Source: Nitrospirota bacterium
Lineage (GTDB): Bacteria; Nitrospirota; Thermodesulfovibrionia; UBA6902
Direction: 5' to 3'
DNA length: 33,958 bases
NCBI GenBank assembly: GCA_003354025.1
Contig: PIVU01000015.1
Coordinates: forward strand, 1-33,958
The notes under the pieces are model-generated. The model saw only the letters and a list, made by a program, of their open reading frames with translations, was not told the DNA's origin and did no database searches. This document shows positions 6,941 to 14,579 of this stretch, piece by piece (position 1 is the stretch's first letter; each line of letters begins with the position of its first letter). Made by a program: the position numbers and the translations under genes.

Positions 6941-8941
6941 ATGAGTAACGACAAAACAATAAGAAGCGCCGCCACTTCAGCTGAAGAAATTCTTAAGTGG
7001 GCCGGAGAAAACGAAATAGAAACATGTTTTGACAGGGCAGCGAAGATGAAACCCTGTCCTATCGGTGAAGTCGGTGCCTGCTGCAAGAACTGCCATATGG
7101 GGCCATGCAGGCTTGTGGGGAAAAATGCTGAAGAAGAAGTAACCGGCGTTTGCGGCGCAACTCTTTCGACAGTAGCTGCAAGAAACCTTTTAAGAATGAT
7201 TGCCGCCGGAACAGCTGCCCACTCTGATCACTCAAGAGATATGGCCGAAACCCTTCTGGCCGTGGCAACCGGTGAAACAACAGATTTTCAGATCAAAGAT
7301 GTACGAAAATTATATAAAGTTGCTGGAATCCTTGAAATAGAATTTGAGGGACGCCCTGTCAACGATGTAGCCAAAGACGTAGCCGAAACATTCCTTCAGG
7401 ACTTCGGCCGTCAGAGTGGTGAGTTAAATTACTGCAAAAGAGCACCTCAAAAAACACAGGATAGATGGAAAAAGTTCGGTATCACTCCACGCGGCATTGA
7501 CAGAGAAGTTGTTGAAACAATGCACCGTACCGCTATCGGTGTTGACCATGATCCTGACCACCTTCTTACTCAGGGGCTCAGGACATCACTGGCAGACGGC
7601 TGGGGCGGGTGCATGATTTCTACTGACATCACAGATATACTCTTTGGGACCCCAAGTCCGGTCAAAGCAGAGGCAAGCTTCGGTATATTCAAGGAAGATG
7701 AAGTTAATATGGTTGTACACGGTCACGAACCAACCCTTGCAGAAGCTATCATAGACGTAGGGTCTTCCAAGGAAATGATCGATTATGCAATATCCAAAGG
7801 AGCCAAGGGTATTAACATCGGCGGTATGTGCTGTACGGCAAACGAAGTACTGATGCGGCACGGTATCCCGACAGCCGGAGGTTTTACTAATCAGGAACTC
7901 GGGATCATGACCGGTCTTATCGATGCCCTCTCAGTTGATGTTCAGTGCATCATGCCGGCCATTACACAGGTCGCCAAGAAATTCCACACAAAGATCATCA
8001 CAACCAGTCGGAAAGCGATGATACAGGACGCTATTCATATTGAACAGGATGAACATAACCCGAACAAAACGGCTAAGGAAATCCTCACACTTGCATGTGA
8101 CAATTTCCCCAACAGGACAACAAAGGGAAGTCATATAACAGAGAAGAAGCCATTAATCGGCGGTTTCTCCGATGAATATATCGAATACATGCAGGGCGGA
8201 AAATGGCGTGGTTCTTACAGACCTCTAAACGATGCTATTGCAGCGGGTAGAGTCCGAGGAGTTGTTGGCCTTGCAGGATGCGACAATCCAAGGGTACCTG
8301 CTACAGGTATTCATAAATTTCTTGTTAGAGAATTAATTAAAAATGACGTGCTGATCGTTTCAACAGGCTGTGGTTCAGGTGCATGTGCGACTGAAGGATA
8401 TCTGACTCCTGAAATGGCCCTTGAAAATGCCGGACCGGGATTAAGGGAAGTATGTGAAGCAATTGGTATTCCCCCTATCCTTCACCTTGGAGCATGTGTT
8501 GATAACTCAAGAATTCTGACCATCGCTACTAACATGGCAGCTGCAGGTGGACTTTCAGATGAGATCGCCGGGATGCCTGCAGTCGGTATCGCACCTGAGT
8601 GGATGTCAGAGAAAGCAATTGCAATCGGCGTTTACTTCGCAGCATCAGGCGTGCCGGTAATTTTCGGCGGCGAATCCCCTGTTGGAGCAAGTAAGGAAGT
8701 TACAAGGATCATGACTGAAGTATGGATGGAAAGATACATGGGAGCGCTCCACTTTGAGCCGGACCCCCAGAAGATTCTTGAAATGGCCCTTAATTACATA
8801 GACGGTGCACGTGAAGCGCTGAAACTCAGAAAATACGAACCAGGCAAGTTTGGAGCTGAAAGAGTTCTTATGGATATGGCAGCAAGAAGAGAGAACAAGC
8901 CCCACGCTGGAGTAGGAGGGTTAAGTGACCATGAAGGTTGA
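6941..8941 (+). CDS. cooS: Anaerobic carbon monoxide dehydrogenase catalytic subunit
   Basis: This 666-residue Ni-Fe-S enzyme (also called AcsA when paired with ACS) interconverts CO2 and CO. N-terminal D- and B-cluster cysteines are C39, C47, C48, C51, C56 and C71, almost the same numbers as in the Carboxydothermus enzyme. C-cluster ligands are all visible: His in V-V-H-G-H-E-P, then cysteines in G-G-M-C-C, D-V-Q-C-I-M-P, L-A-G-C-D-N, S-T-G-C-G-S-G-A-C and L-G-A-C-V-D. It is therefore expected to be active. The ATG at 6941 has a GGAGG site; a longer in-frame version from 6881 would begin inside the upstream repeat and is rejected. No cooC or acsF maturation gene is nearby. The end overlaps the NuoE-like gene. 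Confidence 0.97.
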   Translation: MSNDKTIRSAATSAEEILKWAGENEIETCFDRAAKMKPCPIGEVGACCKNCHMGPCRLVGKNAEEEVTGVCGATLSTVAARNLLRMIAAGTAAHSDHSRDMAETLLAVATGETTDFQIKDVRKLYKVAGILEIEFEGRPVNDVAKDVAETFLQDFGRQSGELNYCKRAPQKTQDRWKKFGITPRGIDREVVETMHRTAIGVDHDPDHLLTQGLRTSLADGWGGCMISTDITDILFGTPSPVKAEASFGIFKEDEVNMVVHGHEPTLAEAIIDVGSSKEMIDYAISKGAKGINIGGMCCTANEVLMRHGIPTAGGFTNQELGIMTGLIDALSVDVQCIMPAITQVAKKFHTKIITTSRKAMIQDAIHIEQDEHNPNKTAKEILTLACDNFPNRTTKGSHITEKKPLIGGFSDEYIEYMQGGKWRGSYRPLNDAIAAGRVRGVVGLAGCDNPRVPATGIHKFLVRELIKNDVLIVSTGCGSGACATEGYLTPEMALENAGPGLREVCEAIGIPPILHLGACVDNSRILTIATNMAAAGGLSDEIAGMPAVGIAPEWMSEKAIAIGVYFAASGVPVIFGGESPVGASKEVTRIMTEVWMERYMGALHFEPDPQKILEMALNYIDGAREALKLRKYEPGKFGAERVLMDMAARRENKPHAGVGGLSDHEG

Positions 8942-9401
8942 TGAAGTAATTGGTATTGTCAGTGACCATCTGACCGATGATCAGAAGAAGCGCGGAGTTC
9001 TCCTTCATGCCTTTCAGGAAATTCAGGAAGAGCACAACTTTCTACCGGAAGAGCAACTGGTGAATCTTTCAAAAGAACTCAGTCTCCCTCTTTCATATGT
9101 GTATAGTACGGCAACTTTCTATAAGCAGTTTTACTTCACACCTCGTGGAAGGAAAATTGTCAAAGTCTGTACGGGAACAGCATGTCACGTTAGAGGAGCC
9201 AGCGTGGTAATGAATAAGCTTATAGATGAATTCGGTGTGAAAGACGGTGAAACCACTGAAGACCTTGCCATGACCCTGGAAACAGTTGGATGTATAGGCT
9301 GCTGCGGTCTTGCACCGGTTGCAACTATCAACGAAAACATTTTAGGTGAAATAGACGACGAAAAAACTGATGAAATGATTGAGAACATAAAAGAAGAATA
9401 G
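8931..9401 (+). CDS. nuoE: NuoE/HydC-like [2Fe-2S] subunit
   Basis: This protein of about 156 residues has the 24 kDa complex I subunit fold: an N-terminal helical part followed by a thioredoxin-like domain binding one [2Fe-2S] cluster through C-T-G-T-A-C (C-x4-C) and V-G-C-I-G-C-C-G-L-A-P (C-x3-C). In HydABC-type and NAD-dependent formate dehydrogenases the same subunit supports NADH oxidation by the NuoF-like partner, which is the second gene downstream of cooS here. The start is uncertain: AGGAGG (8914-8919) lies 5 bases before a GTG at 8925 and 11 before the ATG at 8931; I chose ATG. Either start overlaps cooS, implying translational coupling between CODH and this redox module. Confidence 0.9.
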   Translation: MKVDEVIGIVSDHLTDDQKKRGVLLHAFQEIQEEHNFLPEEQLVNLSKELSLPLSYVYSTATFYKQFYFTPRGRKIVKVCTGTACHVRGASVVMNKLIDEFGVKDGETTEDLAMTLETVGCIGCCGLAPVATINENILGEIDDEKTDEMIENIKEE

Positions 9402-9404
9402 ATA

Positions 9405-9448
9405 AATAACGTTCAAACGTTCGAGCGTTCAAACAGTTCAACGTTATT
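9405..9448. repeat. Inverted repeat with internal direct repeats between the NuoE- and NuoF-like genes
   Basis: Perfect 9-base arms AATAACGTT (9405-9413) and AACGTTATT (9440-9448) enclose a stretch built from GTTCAAAC copies and the motif CGTTCGAGCG. The element fills nearly the whole 66-base gap between two genes whose products should form one complex. It looks like an inserted palindromic repeat rather than an operator. No T-run follows, so it is not a classical terminator. Confidence 0.5.
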
Positions 9449-9467
9449 ACATGAAGGTGGATAAAAA

Positions 9468-11807
9468 ATGGCAAAATTGAAAAATACTGATGATCTGAAA
9501 AAGTACAGGGAGGAGTTAGCAGGTAAGACTTTTAATCCTGATGCTCTCCGTGCACGGGTCTGCTGCGGTACTGCTTGTACGGCAACCGGCGCCCACAAGG
9601 TTATTGATGAATTCGAGAAAGAAGCTGCCGACAGCGGTGTCGAAGTAGAGATCGTAAAAACCGGCTGTCAGGGAATCTGTCAGAAAGGTCCTGTTCTTAA
9701 AGTCGAACCCATGGGCGTATTCTACCAGAGGACCAAGCCCAAGGATGTCTCTTCTATAATGAGCTATTCAATGATCGGCAGCATGCCTTACAGGCAGGGT
9801 CTGTATCGGGACAGCATTCTTGATGAACCTGTTCCAATAATGGACGATATACCTTTTTATAAAAAGCAGAAAAGAATTGCCCTCCGGAATAATGGAGTTG
9901 TTGATCCAAACAATATCGACCACTTCATTGCAGTAGGCGGATACGCCGGACTTGAAAAAGCCCTTTCCTCATTGTCTCCGGATGAAACATTAAACGAAGT
10001 TGATAAAGCTAACCTCAGAGGTAGAGGAGGAGCGGGTTTCCCGGCCGGTAGAAAGTGGGCCCATACAAAATCAGCCCCCGGTGATATCAAGTTTGTAATT
10101 GCAAACGGCGACGAAGGTGACCCGGGCGCATTCATGGATAGGTCTATCATGGAGGGAGACCCACACAGTCTTCTGGAAGGTATGGCCATCAACGCTTATG
10201 CTATCAACGCCCAGTACGGTTTTATTTATGTTAGACATGAATACCCGCTGGCAGTTAAAAATCTTAAAATTGCAATTAAGCAGGCTGAAGAACTCGGCCT
10301 TCTTGGTGATAACATTCTTGGAACTGACTTCAACTTCAGTGTTGATATAAGAGAAGGCGCAGGAGCATTTGTATGCGGTGAGTCTACTGCACTTGTGGCC
10401 TCTATCGAAGGAGAAAGAGGATTCCCTCGCCCGAGACCGCCAAGGCTTTCCGAACCAGGTGGTGGTGCATGGGGGTACCCGACCAGTCTTAATAATATTG
10501 AAACATTTGCTTGCGTGCCTTACATTCTCGATAAGGGAGCAGAACATTTCCTCACTATCGGAACAGAGAATTCACCGGGTACAAAAGTTTTTGCCTTGAC
10601 CGGCAAAGTTAAAAACACCGGTCTTGTAGAAGTCCCAATGGGAATCACATTAAAAGAAATAATATTTGACATCGGCGGCGGAATGATGGGCAAAGAGAAG
10701 TTCAAAGCAGTACAGACCGGCGGACCTTCCGGCGGCTGTCTTCCTGCTGAAAACCTTGACCTTGCCGTTGACTTTGACTCTCTCAGAAAAGCTGGCTCCA
10801 TGATGGGATCAGGTGGAATGGTTGTAATGGATGAAAGCACCTGTATGGTTGATGTTGCTAAATTCTTTCTCTCATTCACACAGTCTGAATCCTGCGGCAA
10901 ATGCCCGCCCTGCAGAATCGGTACATACCAGATGCTGCAGATCCTTGAAAGAATAACAGACGGCCAGGGAGAGCCCGGAGACATTGGAAAGCTCGTTGAG
11001 CTTGGCCAGTACATCCAGGAAGGATCGCTATGCGGTCTCGGCCAGTCAGCTCCGAACCCTGTTTTAAGTACAATCAAGTACTTCAGGGAAGAGTACGAGG
11101 AACATGTGTATGAAGATTACTGCCGCGCCAATGTATGCAGCGGTACCGGCGCATTTGTAATAGACCAGCCCAATTGTATTCGTTGCGGTCTCTGCAAACA
11201 GGCCTGCGCATTCAACGCTGTCAATGAAACACGGAACAGATACATTATTGACCGCAGCGCCTGTACACAATGCAAAGCATGCTACTCGGCATGTCCCGTT
11301 GACGCAGTGCTCATTAAAAAGCCTCGTCACGTAACACTGGAAGAAATATTTAAAGTATCTACAGATAAAATTGAAATCATAGACAGGAGGGCTAGAATGA
11401 TCCTTAAAGATATTCTGGACAAAAAGCCTGCTGAGTTAATCACGGTCAACCAGGACCAGACAGTAGACGAGGCCATTAAAATAATGGCTGAAAAAAGAGT
11501 GAGCGATGTACTGGTTACTGACGAAGCCGGCAAACTGACAGGAATTTACACAGAGCGCGACGTTGTCCGCTACGTAAACGAAAAGGGTTCAGTGGAGAAA
11601 ACTCCGCTCAAGGAACTTATGTCAAAAAACGTCACAACCTTTGAACCGTCAACAGAGATCAGCACCGCTTTACAGGTAGTTGCCAAAGAAAAAATACGTC
11701 ACTTGCCTGTAGTGGACGGCGATAAAATCGTCGGTATGATTACATACAGAGATCTCGTATCCTATGTTCTGCCTGAAGTTGTCCTTATGGCAGAAGAAAT
11801 TTATTAG
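9468..11807 (+). CDS. nuoF: NuoF/HydB-like NADH-binding flavoprotein with ferredoxin domains and C-terminal CBS pair
   Basis: This 779-residue protein has these domains in order: a thioredoxin-like [2Fe-2S] domain (C33, C37, C67, C71); the FMN and NADH-binding core (G-R-G-G-A-G-F-P-A-G at 185-194, A-N-G-D-E-G-D-P-G near 212, G-A-G-A-F-V-C-G-E-S-T near 298); an SLBB region; the N3-type [4Fe-4S] site (C476, C479, C482, C522); two ferredoxin [4Fe-4S] motifs (C570/573/576/580 and C599/602/605/609); and two CBS domains (about 644-779). Everything up to about residue 630 matches HydB of electron-bifurcating enzymes, which pass electrons between NADH and ferredoxin. CBS pairs usually bind adenine nucleotides, so the tail suggests energy-state control. 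The tail begins at an internal ATG (11397) with a strong SD site. Confidence 0.93.
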   Translation: MAKLKNTDDLKKYREELAGKTFNPDALRARVCCGTACTATGAHKVIDEFEKEAADSGVEVEIVKTGCQGICQKGPVLKVEPMGVFYQRTKPKDVSSIMSYSMIGSMPYRQGLYRDSILDEPVPIMDDIPFYKKQKRIALRNNGVVDPNNIDHFIAVGGYAGLEKALSSLSPDETLNEVDKANLRGRGGAGFPAGRKWAHTKSAPGDIKFVIANGDEGDPGAFMDRSIMEGDPHSLLEGMAINAYAINAQYGFIYVRHEYPLAVKNLKIAIKQAEELGLLGDNILGTDFNFSVDIREGAGAFVCGESTALVASIEGERGFPRPRPPRLSEPGGGAWGYPTSLNNIETFACVPYILDKGAEHFLTIGTENSPGTKVFALTGKVKNTGLVEVPMGITLKEIIFDIGGGMMGKEKFKAVQTGGPSGGCLPAENLDLAVDFDSLRKAGSMMGSGGMVVMDESTCMVDVAKFFLSFTQSESCGKCPPCRIGTYQMLQILERITDGQGEPGDIGKLVELGQYIQEGSLCGLGQSAPNPVLSTIKYFREEYEEHVYEDYCRANVCSGTGAFVIDQPNCIRCGLCKQACAFNAVNETRNRYIIDRSACTQCKACYSACPVDAVLIKKPRHVTLEEIFKVSTDKIEIIDRRARMILKDILDKKPAELITVNQDQTVDEAIKIMAEKRVSDVLVTDEAGKLTGIYTERDVVRYVNEKGSVEKTPLKELMSKNVTTFEPSTEISTALQVVAKEKIRHLPVVDGDKIVGMITYRDLVSYVLPEVVLMAEEIY
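11385..11399 (+). promoter_or_regulatory. Internal ribosome binding site and ATG in front of the CBS pair
   Basis: A perfect AGGAGG (11385-11390) stands six bases before an in-frame ATG (11397-11399), codon 644 of the NuoF-like gene. A product from here would be 136 residues consisting of just the CBS pair, beginning M-I-L-K-D-I-L-D-K-K-P, a normal opening for a free-standing CBS protein. The site is stronger than that of several true genes in the window. Either a nested second product is made, or this is the scar of a separate CBS gene that fused to its neighbour. Confidence 0.5.
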
Positions 11808-11817
11808 GGGTTGATTT

Positions 11818-12405
11818 ATGAGCGCTAAGAAAGTAGTCAAAGTTGATGACATTAAAAACGACGCAGAGGGCATCAAGTGCCAGGTAGAAAAATCATTGTA
11901 CCTGGTAAATGAATTCCTTTCCGGACTAATGTGCGGCAAGTGCTTCCCCTGCTCCATGGGAAGCTATGAAGCTCGTATCAGGCTGAGAAGTCTAATGGAA
12001 GGGAATGGAAGCAGCGACGATATTCAGCAGATACAAAGAATTGCTGATGAAATGCTCATCTCGTCGATGTGCAAAAAAGGCAAAGACGTTGCCAAGTATA
12101 TGCTGGAATGGCTGGACACTGAAGTATTCAGCAGCCATGCTGCAGGGTCATGCCCTGCGCAGACTTGCAAAGCACTTATTTCATACAGGATTGAGATAGA
12201 CAAGTGCACTATGTGCGGAGACTGCCTCAAGGCTTGTAAGTACGCTGCAATACACGGTGAAAAAATACAGCCATTTAAAAGCGGCTATCATCCTTTTGAG
12301 ATAAAGCAGTTAAAATGTGTCAAATGCGGTGATTGCATTAAGGTCTGTAAGCCTGAGGCCATCATACTGGTAGATGCAAACGTTGGCGAGCCGGTTGAGG
12401 TTTAA
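11818..12405 (+). CDS. NuoF C-terminal paralogue: three-cluster iron-sulfur protein without FMN/NADH head
   Basis: This 195-residue protein repeats only the back part of the NuoF/HydB layout. First comes the N3-type domain (C39, C42 and C45 in C-G-K-C-F-P-C, with a fourth ligand at C85). Next is a short linker with H-A-A-G-S-C-P-A-Q-T-C-K, resembling the C-P-A-x-x-C linker (probable zinc site) of HydB proteins. Last are two ferredoxin motifs (C130/133/136/140 and C167/170/173/177). It has no Rossmann, FMN or SLBB part and is complete, with its own SD (AGGGG overlapping the upstream stop) and stop. It probably works as an electron wire or ferredoxin dock in a complex with the NuoF- and NuoG-like neighbours. 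The exact role is unknown. Confidence 0.85.
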   Translation: MSAKKVVKVDDIKNDAEGIKCQVEKSLYLVNEFLSGLMCGKCFPCSMGSYEARIRLRSLMEGNGSSDDIQQIQRIADEMLISSMCKKGKDVAKYMLEWLDTEVFSSHAAGSCPAQTCKALISYRIEIDKCTMCGDCLKACKYAAIHGEKIQPFKSGYHPFEIKQLKCVKCGDCIKVCKPEAIILVDANVGEPVEV

Positions 12406-12436
12406 TTACAAATTATTAATTATGAATTACAAATTA
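12404..12436. repeat. Short direct repeat in the gap before the NuoG-like gene
   Basis: AATTACAAATTA occurs twice, at 12404-12415 and 12425-12436, period 21 bases, separated by TTAATTATG. It lies between the stop of the headless NuoF paralogue and the SD (AAGGGGG) of the next gene. It is simple, AT-rich and could be a minor insertion remnant. Confidence 0.4.
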
Positions 12437-12467
12437 ATCTTGAATATATTTTTTTAAGGGGGTTTCA

Positions 12468-14477
12468 ATGTCGAACTCGGTAAATCTGACAATAGACGGC
12501 AAAGAGATTCAGGTGCCTGCAGGCACTAATCTCATTGATGCCGCTGATTCAGCGGGAATACATATTCCCAACCTCTGCTATCTGAAAGGCATGAGAGGTA
12601 TCGGCGCATGCAGAATGTGCCTCATAGAAGTTGAAGGAGGGAAAGCCCCTCTTATCGGCTGTACAACCAAAGTCAAGGAAGGGATGGTTGTTAATACAAA
12701 GACAGAGAAAGTAGAAGAGGTACGTAAGTTCGTAATTGACCTTATTCTCTCCATGCACCCCCTTGATTGTATGACATGCACAAAAGCAGGCGTTTGTACA
12801 CTGCAGCAATATGCATATGATTTCGGTATTAAAGAATCCAGTTTTTCAAGAAAGAAAATGGGATATGCAGTTGATGAAGCTAACCCGTTTATAAAGAGAG
12901 ATCCAGATTACTGTATTCTCTGTGGACGCTGTGTAAGGGTGTGCAACGAGCAGGGTACAAATGTACTGGAATTTATGGGCAGAGGAGTTGGCTCAAAAGT
13001 AGTAACCGCTATGGACAGACCACTTCAGGACTCTGACTGTACATTCTGCGGAAGCTGTGTTGATGCATGCCCGGTTAATGCACTGCTTGAAGCAGACAGG
13101 TGGAGAAAAGGCAGGGAGTGGGATTACACAAAAAATACCTCCGTATGCCTTTCCTGTGGAAACGGCTGTGACCTTTCAGTGAGTTCAAGTGACGGAGTGA
13201 TAGCTAAATTAAATTCTGGTGCAGAAGACGGTTCTGCTGAAAAGTTCTTATGCGCAATCGGAAGGTTTGGTTTTGATGCTGTTGCGTCCGATGCCCGTAT
13301 TACATCACCCATGAAGAACGTGAACGGAAAGTTCGAAGATATATCATGGGATGAGGCCATTAAAACAGTTTCGGACAAACTTAAATCAGCAGGTGCCAAA
13401 GCCGGCATCATAAGTTCCGGTAATATTCTTAATGAAGATGCAGCAGCACTTTCAAGACTTGCCGCTGATGCAGTTAAGACAAAGAATGCTGACTCAAGCG
13501 TTAGTCTTTACGCTGATGCAGATTCTATGAATAATTCTTCTTCCTTAAGTCTCGACGATGCTGACACTATTGTACTCGCAGGTATCATGCCGAATCAGTG
13601 GAGTAGAGTACTGCCGGCCCTGAGTGCAGGTATTAAAAGGCGTGTGGCAAGAGGCGCCAAACTGGTTGTAATTAATTCATCCGATACAAACTTCATGTCA
13701 TCCGAGACTGTAGCATTAAAAGTGGATGAGGAGAAAGGCCTGGCACATATAGCGAAAGCCCTGCTTGCACATGAAGGGGTGACTAAAGATAAAGATGTTG
13801 AGTCTGCTGTATCCAGTATGGCAGCTACAGAGGATGTTGAAAAAGCAGCAGAAATCCTGGCTGATGCAAAATCAGCTGTCGTATTCTGCTCCCCTGCCCT
13901 TTTCGGTGCAGCCCAAAACCTCTCGCTCCTGGCTGAAATTAAAGTAGTAGCAGTTCCTTTTGAAGCTAACGCAAGAGGAGTTGTGGCAGCCGGTCTTTCA
14001 TCACAAGGTAAATCCTTCAAAGAAATGTCCGAAGGCGGAGTTGATGTCCTTTATGCAGTTGGTGATGTACCTGTATCTGCAAAGCCGAAAGCCGGTTTTG
14101 TAATTGCACAGGCATCATACCTGACAGGAATCGCAAAGGACGCTGACATTGTACTGCCCGCAGCAGCTTCCCTGGAATCGGAAGGCACTATAACAAACTA
14201 CCTTGGCAAGACAAAGACACTCAATAAGTGTATCGAGTCAGCAGGTGATTCAAGGCAGCACAAGGACATAATCGTTGCAATCTCTGAAGCACTCGGCAGC
14301 GCAGTCTCATCAGAGGCAGTTACGGCTCCTGAAGCAGCAAAAGCTTCATTCAGCTCCTTTGAGAAAAAGGCCGGACTCGATGCTGACGCAGCAGGCATTA
14401 GAGAATGCTCATGTGACGCAGTTCTGAATAAATCCAGATTGCTCTGGTTAAAAGAGAACCAGGAAGCAGCAGTATAA
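12468..14477 (+). CDS. nuoG: NuoG-like iron-sulfur protein with shortened molybdopterin-oxidoreductase domain
   Basis: This 669-residue protein has the N-terminal half of complex I NuoG and NAD-linked formate dehydrogenases: [2Fe-2S] ligands C37, C48, C51, C65; the His-Cys cluster site H97, C101, C104, C110; two ferredoxin clusters (C149/152/155/159 and C191/194/197/201); and an N7/formate-dehydrogenase-type cluster (C227, C230, C234, C262) leading into L-C-A-I-G-R-F-G-F-D. The molybdopterin-type domain follows but is short (E. coli NuoG is about 908 residues). It has no recognisable selenocysteine or cysteine active site and lacks the C-terminal dinucleotide-binding part. I therefore read it as a non-catalytic electron-transfer or scaffold subunit. 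It ends the cluster; a hairpin follows directly. A formate dehydrogenase relative is the alternative. Confidence 0.88.
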   Translation: MSNSVNLTIDGKEIQVPAGTNLIDAADSAGIHIPNLCYLKGMRGIGACRMCLIEVEGGKAPLIGCTTKVKEGMVVNTKTEKVEEVRKFVIDLILSMHPLDCMTCTKAGVCTLQQYAYDFGIKESSFSRKKMGYAVDEANPFIKRDPDYCILCGRCVRVCNEQGTNVLEFMGRGVGSKVVTAMDRPLQDSDCTFCGSCVDACPVNALLEADRWRKGREWDYTKNTSVCLSCGNGCDLSVSSSDGVIAKLNSGAEDGSAEKFLCAIGRFGFDAVASDARITSPMKNVNGKFEDISWDEAIKTVSDKLKSAGAKAGIISSGNILNEDAAALSRLAADAVKTKNADSSVSLYADADSMNNSSSLSLDDADTIVLAGIMPNQWSRVLPALSAGIKRRVARGAKLVVINSSDTNFMSSETVALKVDEEKGLAHIAKALLAHEGVTKDKDVESAVSSMAATEDVEKAAEILADAKSAVVFCSPALFGAAQNLSLLAEIKVVAVPFEANARGVVAAGLSSQGKSFKEMSEGGVDVLYAVGDVPVSAKPKAGFVIAQASYLTGIAKDADIVLPAAASLESEGTITNYLGKTKTLNKCIESAGDSRQHKDIIVAISEALGSAVSSEAVTAPEAAKASFSSFEKKAGLDADAAGIRECSCDAVLNKSRLLWLKENQEAAV

Positions 14478-14488
14478 ATTAAAATACA

Positions 14489-14575
14489 GGGTCTGAGGGT
14501 CTAAGAGTCCGAGGGTTCGAGTGATTAGTCGTTCACTTGACCCCTCGAATCCTTGGCCCCTTGGACCCTTTTTTT
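14489..14575 (+). terminator. Very long terminator-like hairpin after the NuoG-like gene
   Basis: Two 35-base arms (14489-14523 and 14534-14568) pair around a 10-base loop. I count 26 Watson-Crick pairs, 5 G-U wobbles and 4 mismatches, followed by seven T (14569-14575). It has the form of an intrinsic terminator but is far longer than usual, and each arm is itself made of short GGGTC/GAGGGT-like units. It ends four bases before the ATG of the next gene. Confidence 0.65.
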
Positions 14576-14579
14576 ACTT

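Noticed and set aside
9405-9448. CRISPR-like repeats in the NuoE-NuoF gap
   Set aside because: The repeats are only 8-9 bases, there are no unique spacers and no cas genes.
12468-14477. [FeFe]-hydrogenase (HydA) or catalytic formate dehydrogenase
   Set aside because: The N-terminal clusters are shared with both, but no H-cluster motifs and no Sec/Cys active-site loop are present.
14553-14579. TTG start for the NYN gene
   Set aside because: The added residues would be encoded by the right arm of the hairpin and are not part of the family N-terminus.
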